A DNA stretch of 64,000 nucleotides from Serripes groenlandicus. Its lineage: Eukaryota > Mollusca > Bivalvia > Cardiida > Cardiidae. The notes below the pieces were generated by a model. The model ran no database searches, was not told where the DNA came from, and saw only the letters and a program-made list of their open reading frames with translations. A program made the translations under genes and the position numbers. How positions within the stretch are numbered: position 1 is the first letter of the stretch; each line of letters starts with the position of its first letter. Below are positions 11,130-27,412 of this stretch, piece by piece. The DNA lies in assembly GCA_031761405.1 (NCBI GenBank), contig JASEVX010000006.1:26607097-26671096 (forward strand). The letters run 5' to 3'.

Positions 11130-11405
11130 ACTTGTTATAGAGTTGAACAATGGTTTGAAAATAATAACTTATTGTCAGCACAATTCGGTTTTCGTAAAAA
11201 CGCAGCAAATTTCATTTTACATAATTTATTTGAAAACTTTCTACATGATAACATGCGTATCCCCTGCGCTTTTGTCGATCTTAAAAAGGCTTTTGACTCT
11301 GTTTATCGAAATGCACTATGGTATAAGCTTTACAAACTGGGATTGGATGGTAAAATACTTAAAATATTCAAGGAAATGTATTCAACAGTGAAATCAGTAG
11401 ATTCG
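11130..11405 (+). pseudogene. LINE reverse transcriptase fragment
   Basis: An open stretch contains WFENNNLLSAQFGFRKN and the RT motif A CAFVDLKKAFDSV (catalytic aspartate in AFVD), followed by LWYKLYKLGLDGKILKIF. This is typical of non-LTR retrotransposons of the RTE/CR1/Jockey group. The frame stops at about 11420, where a 55-bp minisatellite begins. It is a truncated, inactive piece. Confidence 0.85.
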
Positions 11406-12622
11406 TGTCATCCTACATATTAGCAGTATCATCGGAACTCGATAAAGGTGTAGATTCGTTTTATCCTACATATCGCCGTAGTATCATCGGAACTCGATAA
11501 AGGTGTAGATTCGTGTCATTCTACATATCGCCGCAGTAATGGAACTCAATAAAGGTATATATTCGTGTCATCCTACATATCGCCGCAGTATCATCGGAAC
11601 TCAATAAAGGTGTAGATTCGTTTCATCCTACATATCGCCGCAGTAATGGAACTCAATAAAGGTGTAGATTCGTTTCATCCTACATATCGCCGCAGTATCA
11701 TCGGAACTCAATAAAGGTGTAGATTCGTTTCATCCTACATATCGCCGCAGTATCATCGGAACTCAATAAAGGTGTAGATTCGTTTCATCCTACATATCGC
11801 CGCAGTATCATCGGAACTCGATAAAGGTGTAGATTCGTTTCATCACCGCAGTATCATCTGAACTCGATTAAGGTGTAGATTCGTTTCATCCTACATATCA
11901 ACGCAGTATCATCGGAACTCGATAAAGGTGTATATTCGTTTCAACCTACACATTAGCAGTATCATCAGAACTCAATAAAGGTGTAGATTAATTTCATTCT
12001 ACATATTAGCAGTATCATCGGAACTCGATTAAGGTGTAGAGTCGTTTCATCCTACATATCACCGCAGTATCATCGGAACTCAATAAAGGTGTAGATTCGT
12101 TTCATCCTACATATCACCGCAGTATCATCGGAACTCGATAAAGGTGTAGATTCGTTTCATCCTATATATCACCGCAGTATCATCGGAACTCGATAAAGGT
12201 GTAGATTCGTGACATCTTACATATCACCGCAGTATCATCGGCACTCAATAAAGGTGTAGATTCGTTTCATCCTATATATCACCGCAGTATCATCGGAACT
12301 CGATAAAGGTGTAGATTCGTTCCATCCTAGATATCACCGCAGTTTCATCGGAACTCGATAAATGTGTATATTTGTTTCATCTTACATATTAGCAGTATCA
12401 TCGAAACTCGATAAAGGTTTAGATTCGGTTCATCCTACATATCACCGCAGTATCAACGGAACTCAATAAAGGTGTATATTCGTTTCATGCTACACATTAC
12501 CGCAGTATTATCGAAACTCGATAAAGGTTTAGATTCATTTCATCCAACCATTACCGCAGTATCATAGAAACTCAATAAAGGTGTATATTCGTTTCATCCT
12601 ACTCATCATCGCAGTATCATAG
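11395..12622. repeat. 55-bp minisatellite, about 22 units
   Basis: The unit contains CGCAGTATCATCGGAACTC, then AATAAAGGTGTAGATTCG, then TTTCATCCTACATAT. It is repeated about 22 times with drift (CGCC versus CACC, AATAAA versus GATAAA), and some units have small deletions. It begins exactly where the LINE fragment ends. Confidence 0.95.
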
Positions 12623-12801
12623 ATCTGGATCAACAACTTTTCGGCAAATCAACCAAGGAAGCTTTCAAAAGGCTTATGACAAAACATTATATATTCGAAT
12701 CAGACAACATGGATGTGCAGATAACCAAATGGGTAGTGCTCTGCGAAAACAAACCTTAGCGTAATTATTACACGGGATGGATACTACTGTCAGTAATCTA
12801 A

Positions 12802-13070
12802 TTAACCCGTCTTTGATTGGCAAACAGTAAAGCTATCGATCAAGCTGCGCGAATACGCACTCTGATCTATATCTACACGTGACACAATCTCATTAAAATC
12901 AGACCAAAACACGTTTATGTACGAGTGTGCGAGTTTAGATCTGGTTTTAATGAGATTGCACGTGACATAAATGCCCTTAAGTTGGTTTTCGCTCAAATGT
13001 ATAAGGATGGATTGGTTTTCATAGAGAACACTACAAATAGAGTTTAAGGTTTGGGTTGCCTTCACATAAT
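12802..13070 (-). CDS. Possible terminal exon, unknown protein
   Basis: The minus strand is open for about 88 codons to a TAA at 12802, after a possible acceptor CCTAATCAG. The product (for example LSENQLKGIYVTCNLIKTRS and NVFWSDFNEIVSRVDID) has no domain I know. It lies downstream, on the same strand, of the unknown six-exon gene, so it could be its last exon. However, its entry phase does not match exon 6 without another exon, and the stretch contains an inverted repeat (12875-12903 against 12938-12966). Confidence 0.25.
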
Positions 13071-13360
13071 GTTCTGATTAGGTACACAGGCTGATCTAGT
13101 GCTTCACGGTTATCAATGTCGAGATGGTCTATCTCTGTTCTGGATGTGTCTAAATTTAACTGTATTTGTAATAAATGGACTTTTTTTCTTTGTTAATAAA
13201 TATTAAAATAAATAACAATACAGTTATATTCTAACAAACGCAAAGATTATCTCTGGAAACATTTTATTTGGGTATAAACATCTTTTTTTGTTTAAACATC
13301 TTTTTTTGTTTATAAAACATAAAATAGAAAAAGTATAATTTTCAAAAAAATCAATGATAA

Positions 13361-13362
<2 letters not shown>

Positions 13363-13396
<34 letters not shown>

Positions 13397-13397
13397 C
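13363..13397. repeat. (AAT)n microsatellite
   Basis: About 11 perfect AAT units. The tyrosine or isoleucine runs in translation are artefacts. Confidence 0.95.
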
Positions 13398-13499
13398 TAA
13401 ATATATTCTGCTAAAAGTGTGAGATCTATGGTGAACATCTGAAAAGAGAGGAAAATATGCATTATGAGCAAACGTTTCAAATGCAACTAGCAAAATGCA

Positions 13500-13985
13500 A
13501 CTTCAGCTTTTGCCATAATGTTGTGAATTCTATTCAATAAATATAATCAATTTGACATTTATAGAGAGTTTCCATAATTTTGTATCGAGGTATTTTCAAA
13601 GTCGCCTGCTATAGATTTGCCAAAACGAGATCGTTTCAAAGTCTTCTGCTACAGATTTGTCAAACGAGATATTTTCAAAGACGCCTGCTACAGATTTGTC
13701 AAACGAGATATTTTCAAAGTATGCAGATTTGTCAACGAGATATTTTCAAAGTCGCCTACTATAGATTTATCAAACTAGTTCTTTTCAAAGTCGAATGCTA
13801 CAGATTTGTCAAACTAGTTCTTTTCAAAGTCGAATGCTACAGATTTGTCAAACTAGTTCTTTTCAAAGTCGTCTGCTACATATTTTGTCAAACTAGTTCT
13901 TTTCAAAGTCGAATGCTACAGATTTGTCAAACTAGTTCTTTTCAAAGTCGAATGCTCCAGATTTGTCAAACTAGTTCTGACAAAC
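13500..13985 (+). repeat. 39-bp tandem array derived from a TTAA-MITE right half
   Basis: The region opens with the usual MITE middle (TTTTGCCATAATGTTGTGAATTCTATTCAATAA, then TTATAGAGAGTTTCCATAATTTTG). The segment TTTTCAAAGTCGNNTGCTACAGATTTGTCAAACTAG is then repeated about ten times with a 39-bp period, each unit carrying the MITE's TCAAAGTCGTCTGCTGCAGA motif. It creates a spurious 147-codon frame. Confidence 0.85.
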
Positions 13986-14353
13986 AACACTGGACGTTTG
14001 GATCAGAAGGCATAGGCGTGTGAGTTGACCTTTATCTACATTAAGGACAGATACAATACAATATAATTTAATTGCAAGCATGTACGTGCAATACAAATAG
14101 CAAAGTACAAACAATATTGGTGATGTTGTAGATTTCAATATGTAAGTTAGTTTTAAGAAGATTTGTTATCAATTGATCTAAAAAATCCATCTGAATATAA
14201 TTTATTAACGGTTTAACACAGTGTGTATAAGACGAGCTTAATAGGCTCAATATTATTCGAATGCTTAATGATTGTGAATGGCTGATACTACTGAAGCACA
14301 GTATTTAACATACGTGTATATTTCATTTTTATGGACATGGGTTTTAAACTTAC

Positions 14354-19290
<4,937 letters not shown>

Positions 19291-19394
19291 ATCGATTTAG
19301 ATATTCAAGTATATTATTTGATTAAATTCCCACGTTAAGAATTCGTGCTGTCAGTCTCCATTAAATTTTGTCTAGTGATTGAGGTTGCTAGGTA

Positions 19395-19490
19395 TTACTC
19401 AACACGTGACTTAACGTTGATGACGTAAGTGACGTTATCTACGTCATCTAACGAACGTCGGGTCACCACCAACTTATAAATTGAGCCCCG
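19395..19490 (-). promoter_or_regulatory. Candidate promoter with TATA-like box and CRE cluster
   Basis: Read on the minus strand, this segment has TTATAAG near 19475 and then, within about 70 bases towards the ATG at 19290, GATGACGTAGA, AACGTCACTTACGTCATC and a CACGTG E-box. Three or more ACGTCA/TGACGT cores this close are typical of ATF/CREB-bound promoters. The cores lie downstream of the TATA-like box, so the true start site may be nearer the ATG or be TATA-independent. Confidence 0.5.
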
Positions 19491-19499
19491 CTGTTTGGA

Positions 19500-20025
19500 A
19501 AAGGGGATCTTGTTTCGTCTCTGAATTCTCAACAGTGAACTGCGCATGTGCATACACACAGTTCCACCAGGGTTTTCACTGTTTGGTACTTTGTTTTATC
19601 TGTACCATGTGAAATAGTAGATATTAGCAGAGACATAAAATAATTTGTAGAAAAGTGTTTAATTTATTCAAAAAAATGAATGAAAATGAGTCGGCAATTT
19701 TAATGATTATATTTACAAATAGGCGATTTTTATGACACCGTATACATGAAAAATCATAAAGAGTGATCTCCCTTCAATCCGTAGATACAATGTAAATAAT
19801 GAATGTGAAGTAATCCATAAAAAGTGAAAGCCATCGTTAACATGGATGTATTCTATTGACATGTGTGTCATTTAACATACAACTCAAAAATGTTATCTGG
19901 TAGTGTAAAATGTTATAAGGTAATTTATACTGGACGAAATATATCGTCAGAACGTATCGCTATAATTGGAATAAACATGTATAGATGGATCTAAGCATTT
20001 TCTAAAATGCAGGGGATATTTTCGA
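19500..20025. other. No gene recognised
   Basis: AT-rich sequence between the candidate promoter and the first of the dense TTAA-MITEs. I see no exon or repeat. Confidence 0.45.
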
Positions 20026-20029
20026 AAAG

Positions 20030-20268
20030 TTAACCCTTTCCCTCATACGAAAATTCTGCAGCAGACGACTTTGAACGTATTTTGTCAAAACATAGAAAAT
20101 CTCCATAATTTAATGGATAACCTATGTTAAAAAAAAAAGTGGGAAACATTGTGGCAAAAGGAGAAATTGCACGTTTTGTGCAATTTCTTCTTTTGTAACT
20201 ATGTTTTCAAAAAGCCATCTGCTGCGTGCAGAGGCGTCCGAAAGCGTCTATATGAGGGAAAGGGTTAA
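20030..20268 (-). mobile_element. TTAA-MITE, full length
   Basis: TTAACCCTTTCCCTCATACG at the left and TATGAGGGAAAGGGTTAA at the right; inner inverted repeat CTGCAGCAGACG/CATCTGCTGCG; central hairpin ATTGCACGTTTTGTGCAAT. I define the + orientation of the family as the one reading TAGACGCTTTCTGACGCC near the left end; this copy is inverted. Confidence 0.95.
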
Positions 20269-20496
20269 TAATATAGTGTTGATTCAGACAGACTTTTTGT
20301 TTGTTTTTTTATCCTTTCCAATTTTACTTCATGTCTTCAAAAACGCACCTGCAAAACTTTTACAAAATTGTGAAAAAACGAGAAAGAAGTCATTATGAGC
20401 CATTTCTTCGTTTCCAAGAATATTTTAAACTCTACAATTATTACACTTTCATTGAATGAGTTCTTACATATTTTTTTTAATGTCTTCAAAGATGTC

Positions 20497-20686
20497 TCTG
20501 CTGCAGACGACTTTTGTATAAAAGAAGAAATTGCTCATAACAAGTCATATATATCTAGTTTTGCTACATTGTTTCAAACTCTTTTCAATTACTTTACTTT
20601 AGTTTACAGAGATTTTTCATATATTTTTTATTAAATGATTTCAACGTTGTCTGCAGTTAAATTATTCTTTGAAGGAAAGGGTTATC
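20497..20686 (+). mobile_element. Decayed TTAA-MITE
   Basis: Recognisable blocks in family order: CTGCTGCAGACGACTTTTG, AAAAGAAGAAATTGCTCATAA, TTTCAAACTCTTTTCAATTA, AGAGATTTTTCATA, TTTCAACGTTGTCTGCAG, and GAAGGAAAGGGTTA. The left end is eroded. Confidence 0.75.
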
Positions 20687-20959
20687 AAATATCATTTTAC
20701 ATAATATATGAAAATGCATTTATTATATTTTATGGTTGTCAACTTTATATCAAATGCATGATTTTCTTTATAATGTAATGCATTGTGGTTTCATCAATCT
20801 GTTTATTTTATTTCATTGTGTTTTGTCTTTAATGATAAATGAAATGGCCAAAATAAATTAAAAAATGAACATTGCTCAATTAATCCTGTCTCAGAAACAG
20901 ACAGCAATGTCACTGCAGAAGTTTTTGAAAATACTGTACATAACATAAAGATAATTTAG

Positions 20960-21189
20960 TTAACCCTTTACCTCATACAGACGCTTTCTGACGCCTCTGC
21001 AGCAGACGGCTTTTCGAAAACATAGTGACAAAAGAAGAAATTGCACAAAACATGCAATTTCTCCTTTTGTCACAATGTTTTCCACTTTTTGTCATAGGTT
21101 ATCCATTCAATTATGGAGATTTTCTATGTCTTGACAAAATACGTTCAAAGTCGTCTGCTGCAAAATTGTTGTATGAGGGAAAGGGTTAA
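20960..21189 (+). mobile_element. TTAA-MITE, full length
   Basis: Both ends are intact (TTAACCCTTTACCTCATACA and TATGAGGGAAAGGGTTAA). The central hairpin is ATTGCACAAAACATGCAAT. Confidence 0.95.
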
Positions 21190-21277
21190 GACATAAATTC
21201 ACATAATGCTCTGAATCTTCTCCTATTGTTTAGATCTTTAAATTAATCTCTTCAAAATATTTGTATTCACAATATAT

Positions 21278-21506
21278 TTTAATCTTTTCCATCATACAAC
21301 AAATCTACAGCAGATGACTTTGAAAGCATCTTGGCAAAAATATTGAAAATCTCTATAAATGAAAGATTAATTATTGTAAAGAGTTGAAAACATTGTGGCA
21401 AAAGGAGAAATTGCTTAATTTTAGCAATTTTTCCTTTTGCCAAAATATTTCAAAACTTATCTGCTGCAGAGACGTCAAACATTGTCTGTTTATGGAAAAA
21501 GGTTAA
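21278..21506 (-). mobile_element. TTAA-MITE, older subfamily
   Basis: Left TTAATCTTTTCCATCATACA, then ACAGCAGATGACTTTGAAAG, a hairpin around GAAATTGCTTAATTTTAGCAATTTT, and a right end GGAAAAAGGTTAA. Confidence 0.85.
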
Positions 21507-21808
21507 CACATCAATATGTTATAGATCAAACTGTTTTCAATTTTGCCATCCTACAGAAATCTTTTAAATTAATTTTAATTAAAACTAAAATTGAATTGCA
21601 AATAAGTTCAGCTGACAATTTCTGTATATGCTGATCTCTTATTCTAAATGCCTCAAGTTTAACCAAGTTATGAAATATTGTCAGAGAAAAGTAATAAATG
21701 AATTGCCTCAAAAGCTGTAATTATAGAATTATAGCAATACATGTATTTCCTTTTTACAGTTCATAAGTATTTTTCAAGAAGTCAACAGCATCTTCATAAG
21801 TCATTTGT

Positions 21809-24800
21809 TAGCTCGACTATTCGAAGAATATGAGAGCTATACTACTCATCCTGGCGTCGGCGTCCACGTCACACTTTGGTTAAGGTTTTGCATGCAAGTA
21901 CTTAAATACTACATGTATTGCATTGAAACTTTCTACAACCTTACTAAACTATCACACCTATGTATATTATCAAGTTAGATAACTCTATCTTGCATTTTAT
22001 GCAAGTTATGGCCCTTTTTTACTTAGAAATTCTGGTTAAAGTTTTGCGTGCAACTAAATTAAGAGTCCATATCTCAGTATTTACTTGATGCATTGCATTG
22101 AAACTTAATACAACCCTACCCAAGCATCACACCTATGTAGATTATCAAGTTAGATAACTCTATCCTGCATTTTATGCAAGTTATGGTCCTTTTTTACTTA
22201 GAAATTCTGGTTAAAGTTTTGCGTGCAACTAAATTAAGAGTCCATATCTCAGTATTTACTTGATGCATTGCATTGAAACTTTATACAACCATACCTAAGC
22301 ATCACACCTATGTAGATTATCTAGTTAGATAACTCTTTCCTGCATTTTATGCAAGTTATGGCCCTTTTTTTACCTAGAAATTCTGGTTAAAGTTTTGCGT
22401 GCAACTAAATTAAGAGTTCATATCTCTGTATTTACCTGATGCATTCCATTGCAACTTTCTACAACCCTACCCAACTATCACACCTGTGTAGATTATCAAG
22501 TTAGATAACTCTATCCTGCATTTTATGCAAATTATGGCCCTTTTTTTACTTAGAAATTCTGGTTAAAGTTTTGCGTGCAACTAAATTAAGAGTCCATATC
22601 TCTGTATTTACCTGATGCATTCCATTGAAACTTTCTACAACCCTACCCAACTATCACACCTGTGTAGATTATCAAGTCAGATAACTCTATCCTGCATTTT
22701 ATGCAAGTTATGGCCCTTTTTTTACTTAGAAATTCTGGTTAAAGTTTTGCGTGCAACTAAATTAAGAGTCCATATCTCAGTATTTACTTGATGCATTGCA
22801 TTGAAACTTTATACAACCCTACCCAAGCATCACACCTGTGTAGATTATCAAGTTAGATAACTATCCTGCATTTTATGCAAGTTATGGCCCTTTTTTTACT
22901 TAGAAATTCTGGTTAAAGTTTTGTGTGCAACTAAATTAAGAGTCCATATCTCTGTATTTACCTGATGCATTGCATTGAAACTTTCTACAACCCTTAGACC
23001 CAACTATCACACCTGTGTAGATTATCAAGTTAGATAACTCTATCCTGCATTTTATGCAAGTTATGGCCCTTTTTTTACTTAGAAATTCTGGTTAAAGTAT
23101 TGCATGAAACTAAATTAAGAGTCCATATCTCAGTATTTACTAGATGCATTGCATTGAAACTTTATACAACGCTACCCAATTATCACACTTATGTAGATTA
23201 TCAAGTATGATAACTCTATCCTGCATTTTATGCAAGTTATGGCCCTTTTTTTACTTAGAAATTCTGGTTAAAGTTTTGCATACAACTACATTAAGAGACC
23301 ATCTCTTAGTAACTACTTGATGCATTGCATTGAAACTTTATACAACCCTTCCCAACCATCACACCTATGTAAACAATCAAGTATATATCTCTATTCAGTA
23401 TATTTTGCAATTAATGACCATTTTTTAGCTCGACTATTCGAAGAATATGAGAGCTATACTACTCACCCTGGCGTCGGCGTCGGCGTCCACGTCACACTTT
23501 GGTTAAGGTTTTGCATGCAAGTTCTAAAATACTACATGTATTGCATTGAAACTTTCTACAACCCTACCGAACTATCACACCAATGTAGATTATCAAGTTA
23601 GATAACTCTGTCCTGCATTTTATGCAAGTTATGGCCCTTTTTTACTTAGAAATTCTGGTTAAAGTTTTGCGTGCAACTAAAGTAAGAGTCCATATCTCAG
23701 TATTTACTTGATGCATTGCATTGAAACTTTCTACAACCCTACCCAACTATCCCACCTGTGTAGATTATCAAGTAAGATAACTCTATCCTGCATTTTATGC
23801 AAGTTATGGCCCTTTATTTACTTAGAAATTCTGGTTAAAGTTTTGCGTGCAACTAAATTAAGAGTCCATATCTCAGTATATACTTGATGCATTGCATTGA
23901 ACCTTTCTACAACCCTACCCAACTATCACACCTATGTAGATTATCAAGTAAGATAACTCTATCCTGCATTTTATGCAAGTTATGGTACTTTTTTTACTTA
24001 GAAATTCTGGTTAAAGTTTTGCATGCAACTAAATTAAGAGTCCATATCTCAGTATTTACTTGATGCATTGCATTGCAACTTTCTACAACCTTACCCAACT
24101 ATTACACCTGTGTAGATTATCAAGTAAGATAACTCTATCCTGCATTTTATGCAAGTTATGGTACTTTTTTTACTTAGAAATTCTGGTTAAAGTTTTGCAT
24201 GCAACTACATAAAGAGACCATCTCTTAGTAACTACTTGATGCATTGCATTGAAACTTTATACAGCACTTACCAACCATCACATCTAATCATCTATGTAAA
24301 CAATCAAGTATGATTACTCTATCCAGCATTTTATGCAAGTTATGGACCTTTTTGGACTTAAAGTTTTGCAACTACATTTAGAGTGTAATCTCAGTTACAA
24401 CTTGAAAAATTGTATTGAAACTTTATACAACCTTTCCCAATTGCACAACTATAAACACAACCAATTATGATAACTCTATCCTGTATATGGTACAAATTGT
24501 TGCCCTTTTTTTAACTTAGAAATTATGGTTAAAGGTTTGCGTGAAACTACATTAAGAGTCCATATCTGAGTAACTACTTGATGCATTCCATTGAAAGGTT
24601 ATACAACCCTTTCTAACCATCACACCTATGAAAATAATCATGTTAAATAACACTATCCTGCATATAATGCAAATTATCACCCACTAAGAAATTGTGGTTA
24701 ATGTTTTGCATGCAACTACATTAGAGTCTATTATCTCAGTAACTTAAATAAGCGGTGGAATAGTCGAGCACGCTGTCCTCCGACAGCTCTTGTTTAACTA

Positions 24801-25575
24801 GAAATTTGGTTAAAGTTTTGCATGCAACTACATTAAGAGTCGATATCCTAGTATTTACTTCATGCATTGCTTTGAAACTTTATTCAACCCTATCCAACTA
24901 TCACACCTATGTTGATTTTCAAGTTAAATAACTCAATCCTGCATTTTATTCAAGTTATTGCCCTTTTTGGACTTATAAATTCTGGTTAAAGTTTTGCATG
25001 CAACTACATTAAGAGACCATATCTTAGTAACTACCTCATGCATTGCATTGAACTTTATACAGCCCTTCCCAATCATCACACCTATGTAAACAATCAAGTA
25101 CAATAACTATCCAGCATTTTATGCAAGTTATGGCCCTTTTTGGACTTAAAAATTCTGGATTAAGTTTTGCATTTAGAGTGTAATCTCATTAACAACTTGA
25201 AGCATTGTATTGAAACTTTATACAACCTTTCCCAATTTCACAACTATAAACACAACCAATTAAGATAACCCTATCCTGCATATGGTGCAAATTGTTGCCG
25301 TTTTTTTACTTAGAAATTATGGTTAAAGGTTTGCGTGCAAATACATTAAGAGTCCATATCTTATTAACTACTTGATGCATTCCATTGACTTCCTAACCAT
25401 CACACCTATTAAAATAATCAAGTTAAATAACTCTATCCTGCATATAATGCAAATTATCACCCTTTAAGATATTGTGGTTAATGTTTTGCATGCAACTACA
25501 TTAGAGTCCATTATCTCAGTAACTTAAATAAGCGGTGGAATAGTCGAGCACCCTGTCCTCCGACAGCTCTTGTTT
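21809..25575 (+). mobile_element. Helentron/HINE-like element with ~175-bp tandem repeats (outer copy)
   Basis: It starts TTAGCTCGACTATTCGAAGA in a T-rich site, is followed by GGCGTCGGCGTCC, then by repeated ~175-bp units (GGTTAAAGTTTTGCGTGCAAC, then GATGCATTGCATTGAAACTT, then CCTGCATTTTATGCAAGTTA). It ends GAATAGTCGAGCACCCTGTC with a terminal hairpin GCTGTC-CTCC-GACAGC-like structure and CTCTTGTTT. Subterminal inverted repeats (AGCTCGACTATTC/GAATAGTCGAGC), a 3' hairpin and T-T insertion fit non-autonomous rolling-circle elements. A second complete copy is nested inside. Confidence 0.75.
23426..24795 (+). mobile_element. HINE-like element nested in the previous one
   Basis: Its own start (TAGCTCGACTATTCGAAGAA) follows CCATTTTTT of an outer repeat unit. 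Its own end (GTCGAGCACGCTGTCCTCCGACAGCTCTTGTTT) is followed by AACTAGAAATTTGGTTAAAG, which resumes the interrupted outer unit. The 3' hairpin GCTGTCCTCCGACAGC is perfect. Confidence 0.8.
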
Positions 25576-25844
25576 TGTTTCTTGTTAAAAAAAGATTTAT
25601 GCTCTGGGAAAAAAAATAATCATCTTTTGTCAAAATGTTTTGCTGCAGAATTGTTGTATGTGGCAATGGCTTAACCGAGTAATGCAATATTATAGCTTCA
25701 AAATTGTCAAGGGTAAGTAAGTTATTATTGGAAGCCGCCAGTAGGAGGCTTCCTGTAGGGATGCTTAGAAAATCTATAGAATTGATGGCATTTTTATGCT
25801 TCATTCAGTTAAACAGTATTTTCATCAACTACAGATTCGTCAAA

Positions 25845-26078
25845 AGACCCTTTACCTCATATAGACGCTTTCTGACGCCTCTGCAGCAGACGGCTTTTTG
25901 AAAACTAATGACAAAACTTAAAGAAGAAATTGTTCAAAACGAGCAATTTCTCCTTTTGACACTATGTTTTCCACTTTTGGTCATAGGTTATCCATTCAAT
26001 TATAGAGAGTTTCTATTTTTTGACAAAATATGATCAAAGTCGTCTGCTGCAGAATTGTCATATGAGGGAAAGTTTTAA
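25845..26078 (+). mobile_element. TTAA-MITE
   Basis: The left end ACCCTTTACCTCATATAGAC has lost its TTAA; the right end is TATGAGGGAAAGTTTTAA. The hairpin is ATTGTTCAAAACGAGCAAT, with one mismatch. Confidence 0.9.
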
Positions 26079-26970
26079 AGCATTAAATAAAACTTGATGC
26101 TCTGAAATCCAAAAAATTCTTTACTTAGTTTATTAAGCTTATGGTCGAATTTTTCTGAATCTTTGTCAGGTGTATTGTTTGGTCATGGGACATCATTCAA
26201 TGGCAAAAATTACCAAGGTCACGGTCATCTTTGGCCAGAACTTAGCCTTGGTGTTAGGTAACAAAACATTAGTTAACATTGACTGTAGAGGTTACATTTT
26301 TTCATTTTTCATCCAATCTTCATGATTATTTTTCAGAACATTACTCCATTAAATCTTGGTTACGTTCAAAACAGGGTCATTGATTTGGGGTAGGGTTTAG
26401 GGAGTCTGCAGTACTTAGCCAATTATCCAATCTTCATGAAAGTATATCAGAACATTAATTTTGTCTCCATCAGATATTGGTCAAATTCAAAACTGGGTCA
26501 TACAGGTTAAAAAATAAGCTCACTAGGTCAGATGATAGATTAACCTTGTGAACACTGCAGAAGTCAATTTTGTTCATCCAATCTTCATGGAAATTAATCA
26601 GAATATTTTTCTTAATCAAATCTCAATATCGAAACTGGGACATTGGAGTAGAAAAGTTAGTCACTAGGTCCAATTTTTTAATAACTTTATTAACACTCTA
26701 GAGAACACATTTTCTTCCAATCTTTATGACAAATCATCAAAACGTTTATCTTCATCAAATTTCAGTCTCATTTTAAACTTGGTCATAATTGCAGTCATAA
26801 ACTAGGTCACATTTTAGATCAACTTTCTGAATACTCTACAGGCCAGATTTTTCATCCAATCTTTATGACAAATCATCGGAACTTTTGTCTCCATCATATC
26901 TCATTCAAGTTCGAAACTGGGTCATAGAGGTCAAAGGCTAGGTCTCTAGGTCAATTTTATACTTACTTTA

Positions 26971-27199
26971 TTAACCCTTTCCCTCATATAGACGCTTTCT
27001 GATGCCTCTGCAGCAGACGGCCTTTTGAAAACATAGTGAAAAAGAAGAAATTGCACAAAATGTGCAATTTCTCCTTTTGACACAATGTTTTCCACTTTTC
27101 GTCATAGGTTATCCATTCAATTATAGAGATTTTCCATTTTTTGACAAAATATCTTCAAAGTCGTCTGCTGCAGAATTGTCGTATGAGGGAAAGGGTTAA
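26971..27199 (+). mobile_element. TTAA-MITE, full length
   Basis: Perfect TTAACCCTTTCCCTCATATA and TATGAGGGAAAGGGTTAA ends. The hairpin is ATTGCACAAAATGTGCAAT. It is inserted in the ~145-bp repeat region. Confidence 0.95.
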
Positions 27200-27327
27200 C
27201 ACTAGAGACCACATTTTTCTTCTGATCGTTATGAAAAGTCATCAGAACTTTTTCCTCTATGAAATCTCAGTCATCAAGTACTAAACTAAACAAGTCTCTT
27301 TGTTCTTCCAATCTGAAACAAACAAAA

Positions 27328-27412
27328 TTCCTTAACCCACAAAACAACACTTTCTGCATGCCTCTGAAGCAGACAACTTTTGAAAACCCATTATGAGCAA
27401 TTTCTGACAATT
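27328..27412 (+). mobile_element. TTAA-MITE left fragment
   Basis: CCTTAACCCACAAAACAACA, then TTCTGCATGCCTCTGAAGCAGACAACTTTTGAAAA and GAGCAATTTCTGAC. Only the left half is present. Confidence 0.6.

Noticed and set aside
13580..14023. 147-codon plus-strand frame
   Set aside because: It is produced by the 39-bp tandem array; the peptide is a simple periodic repeat.
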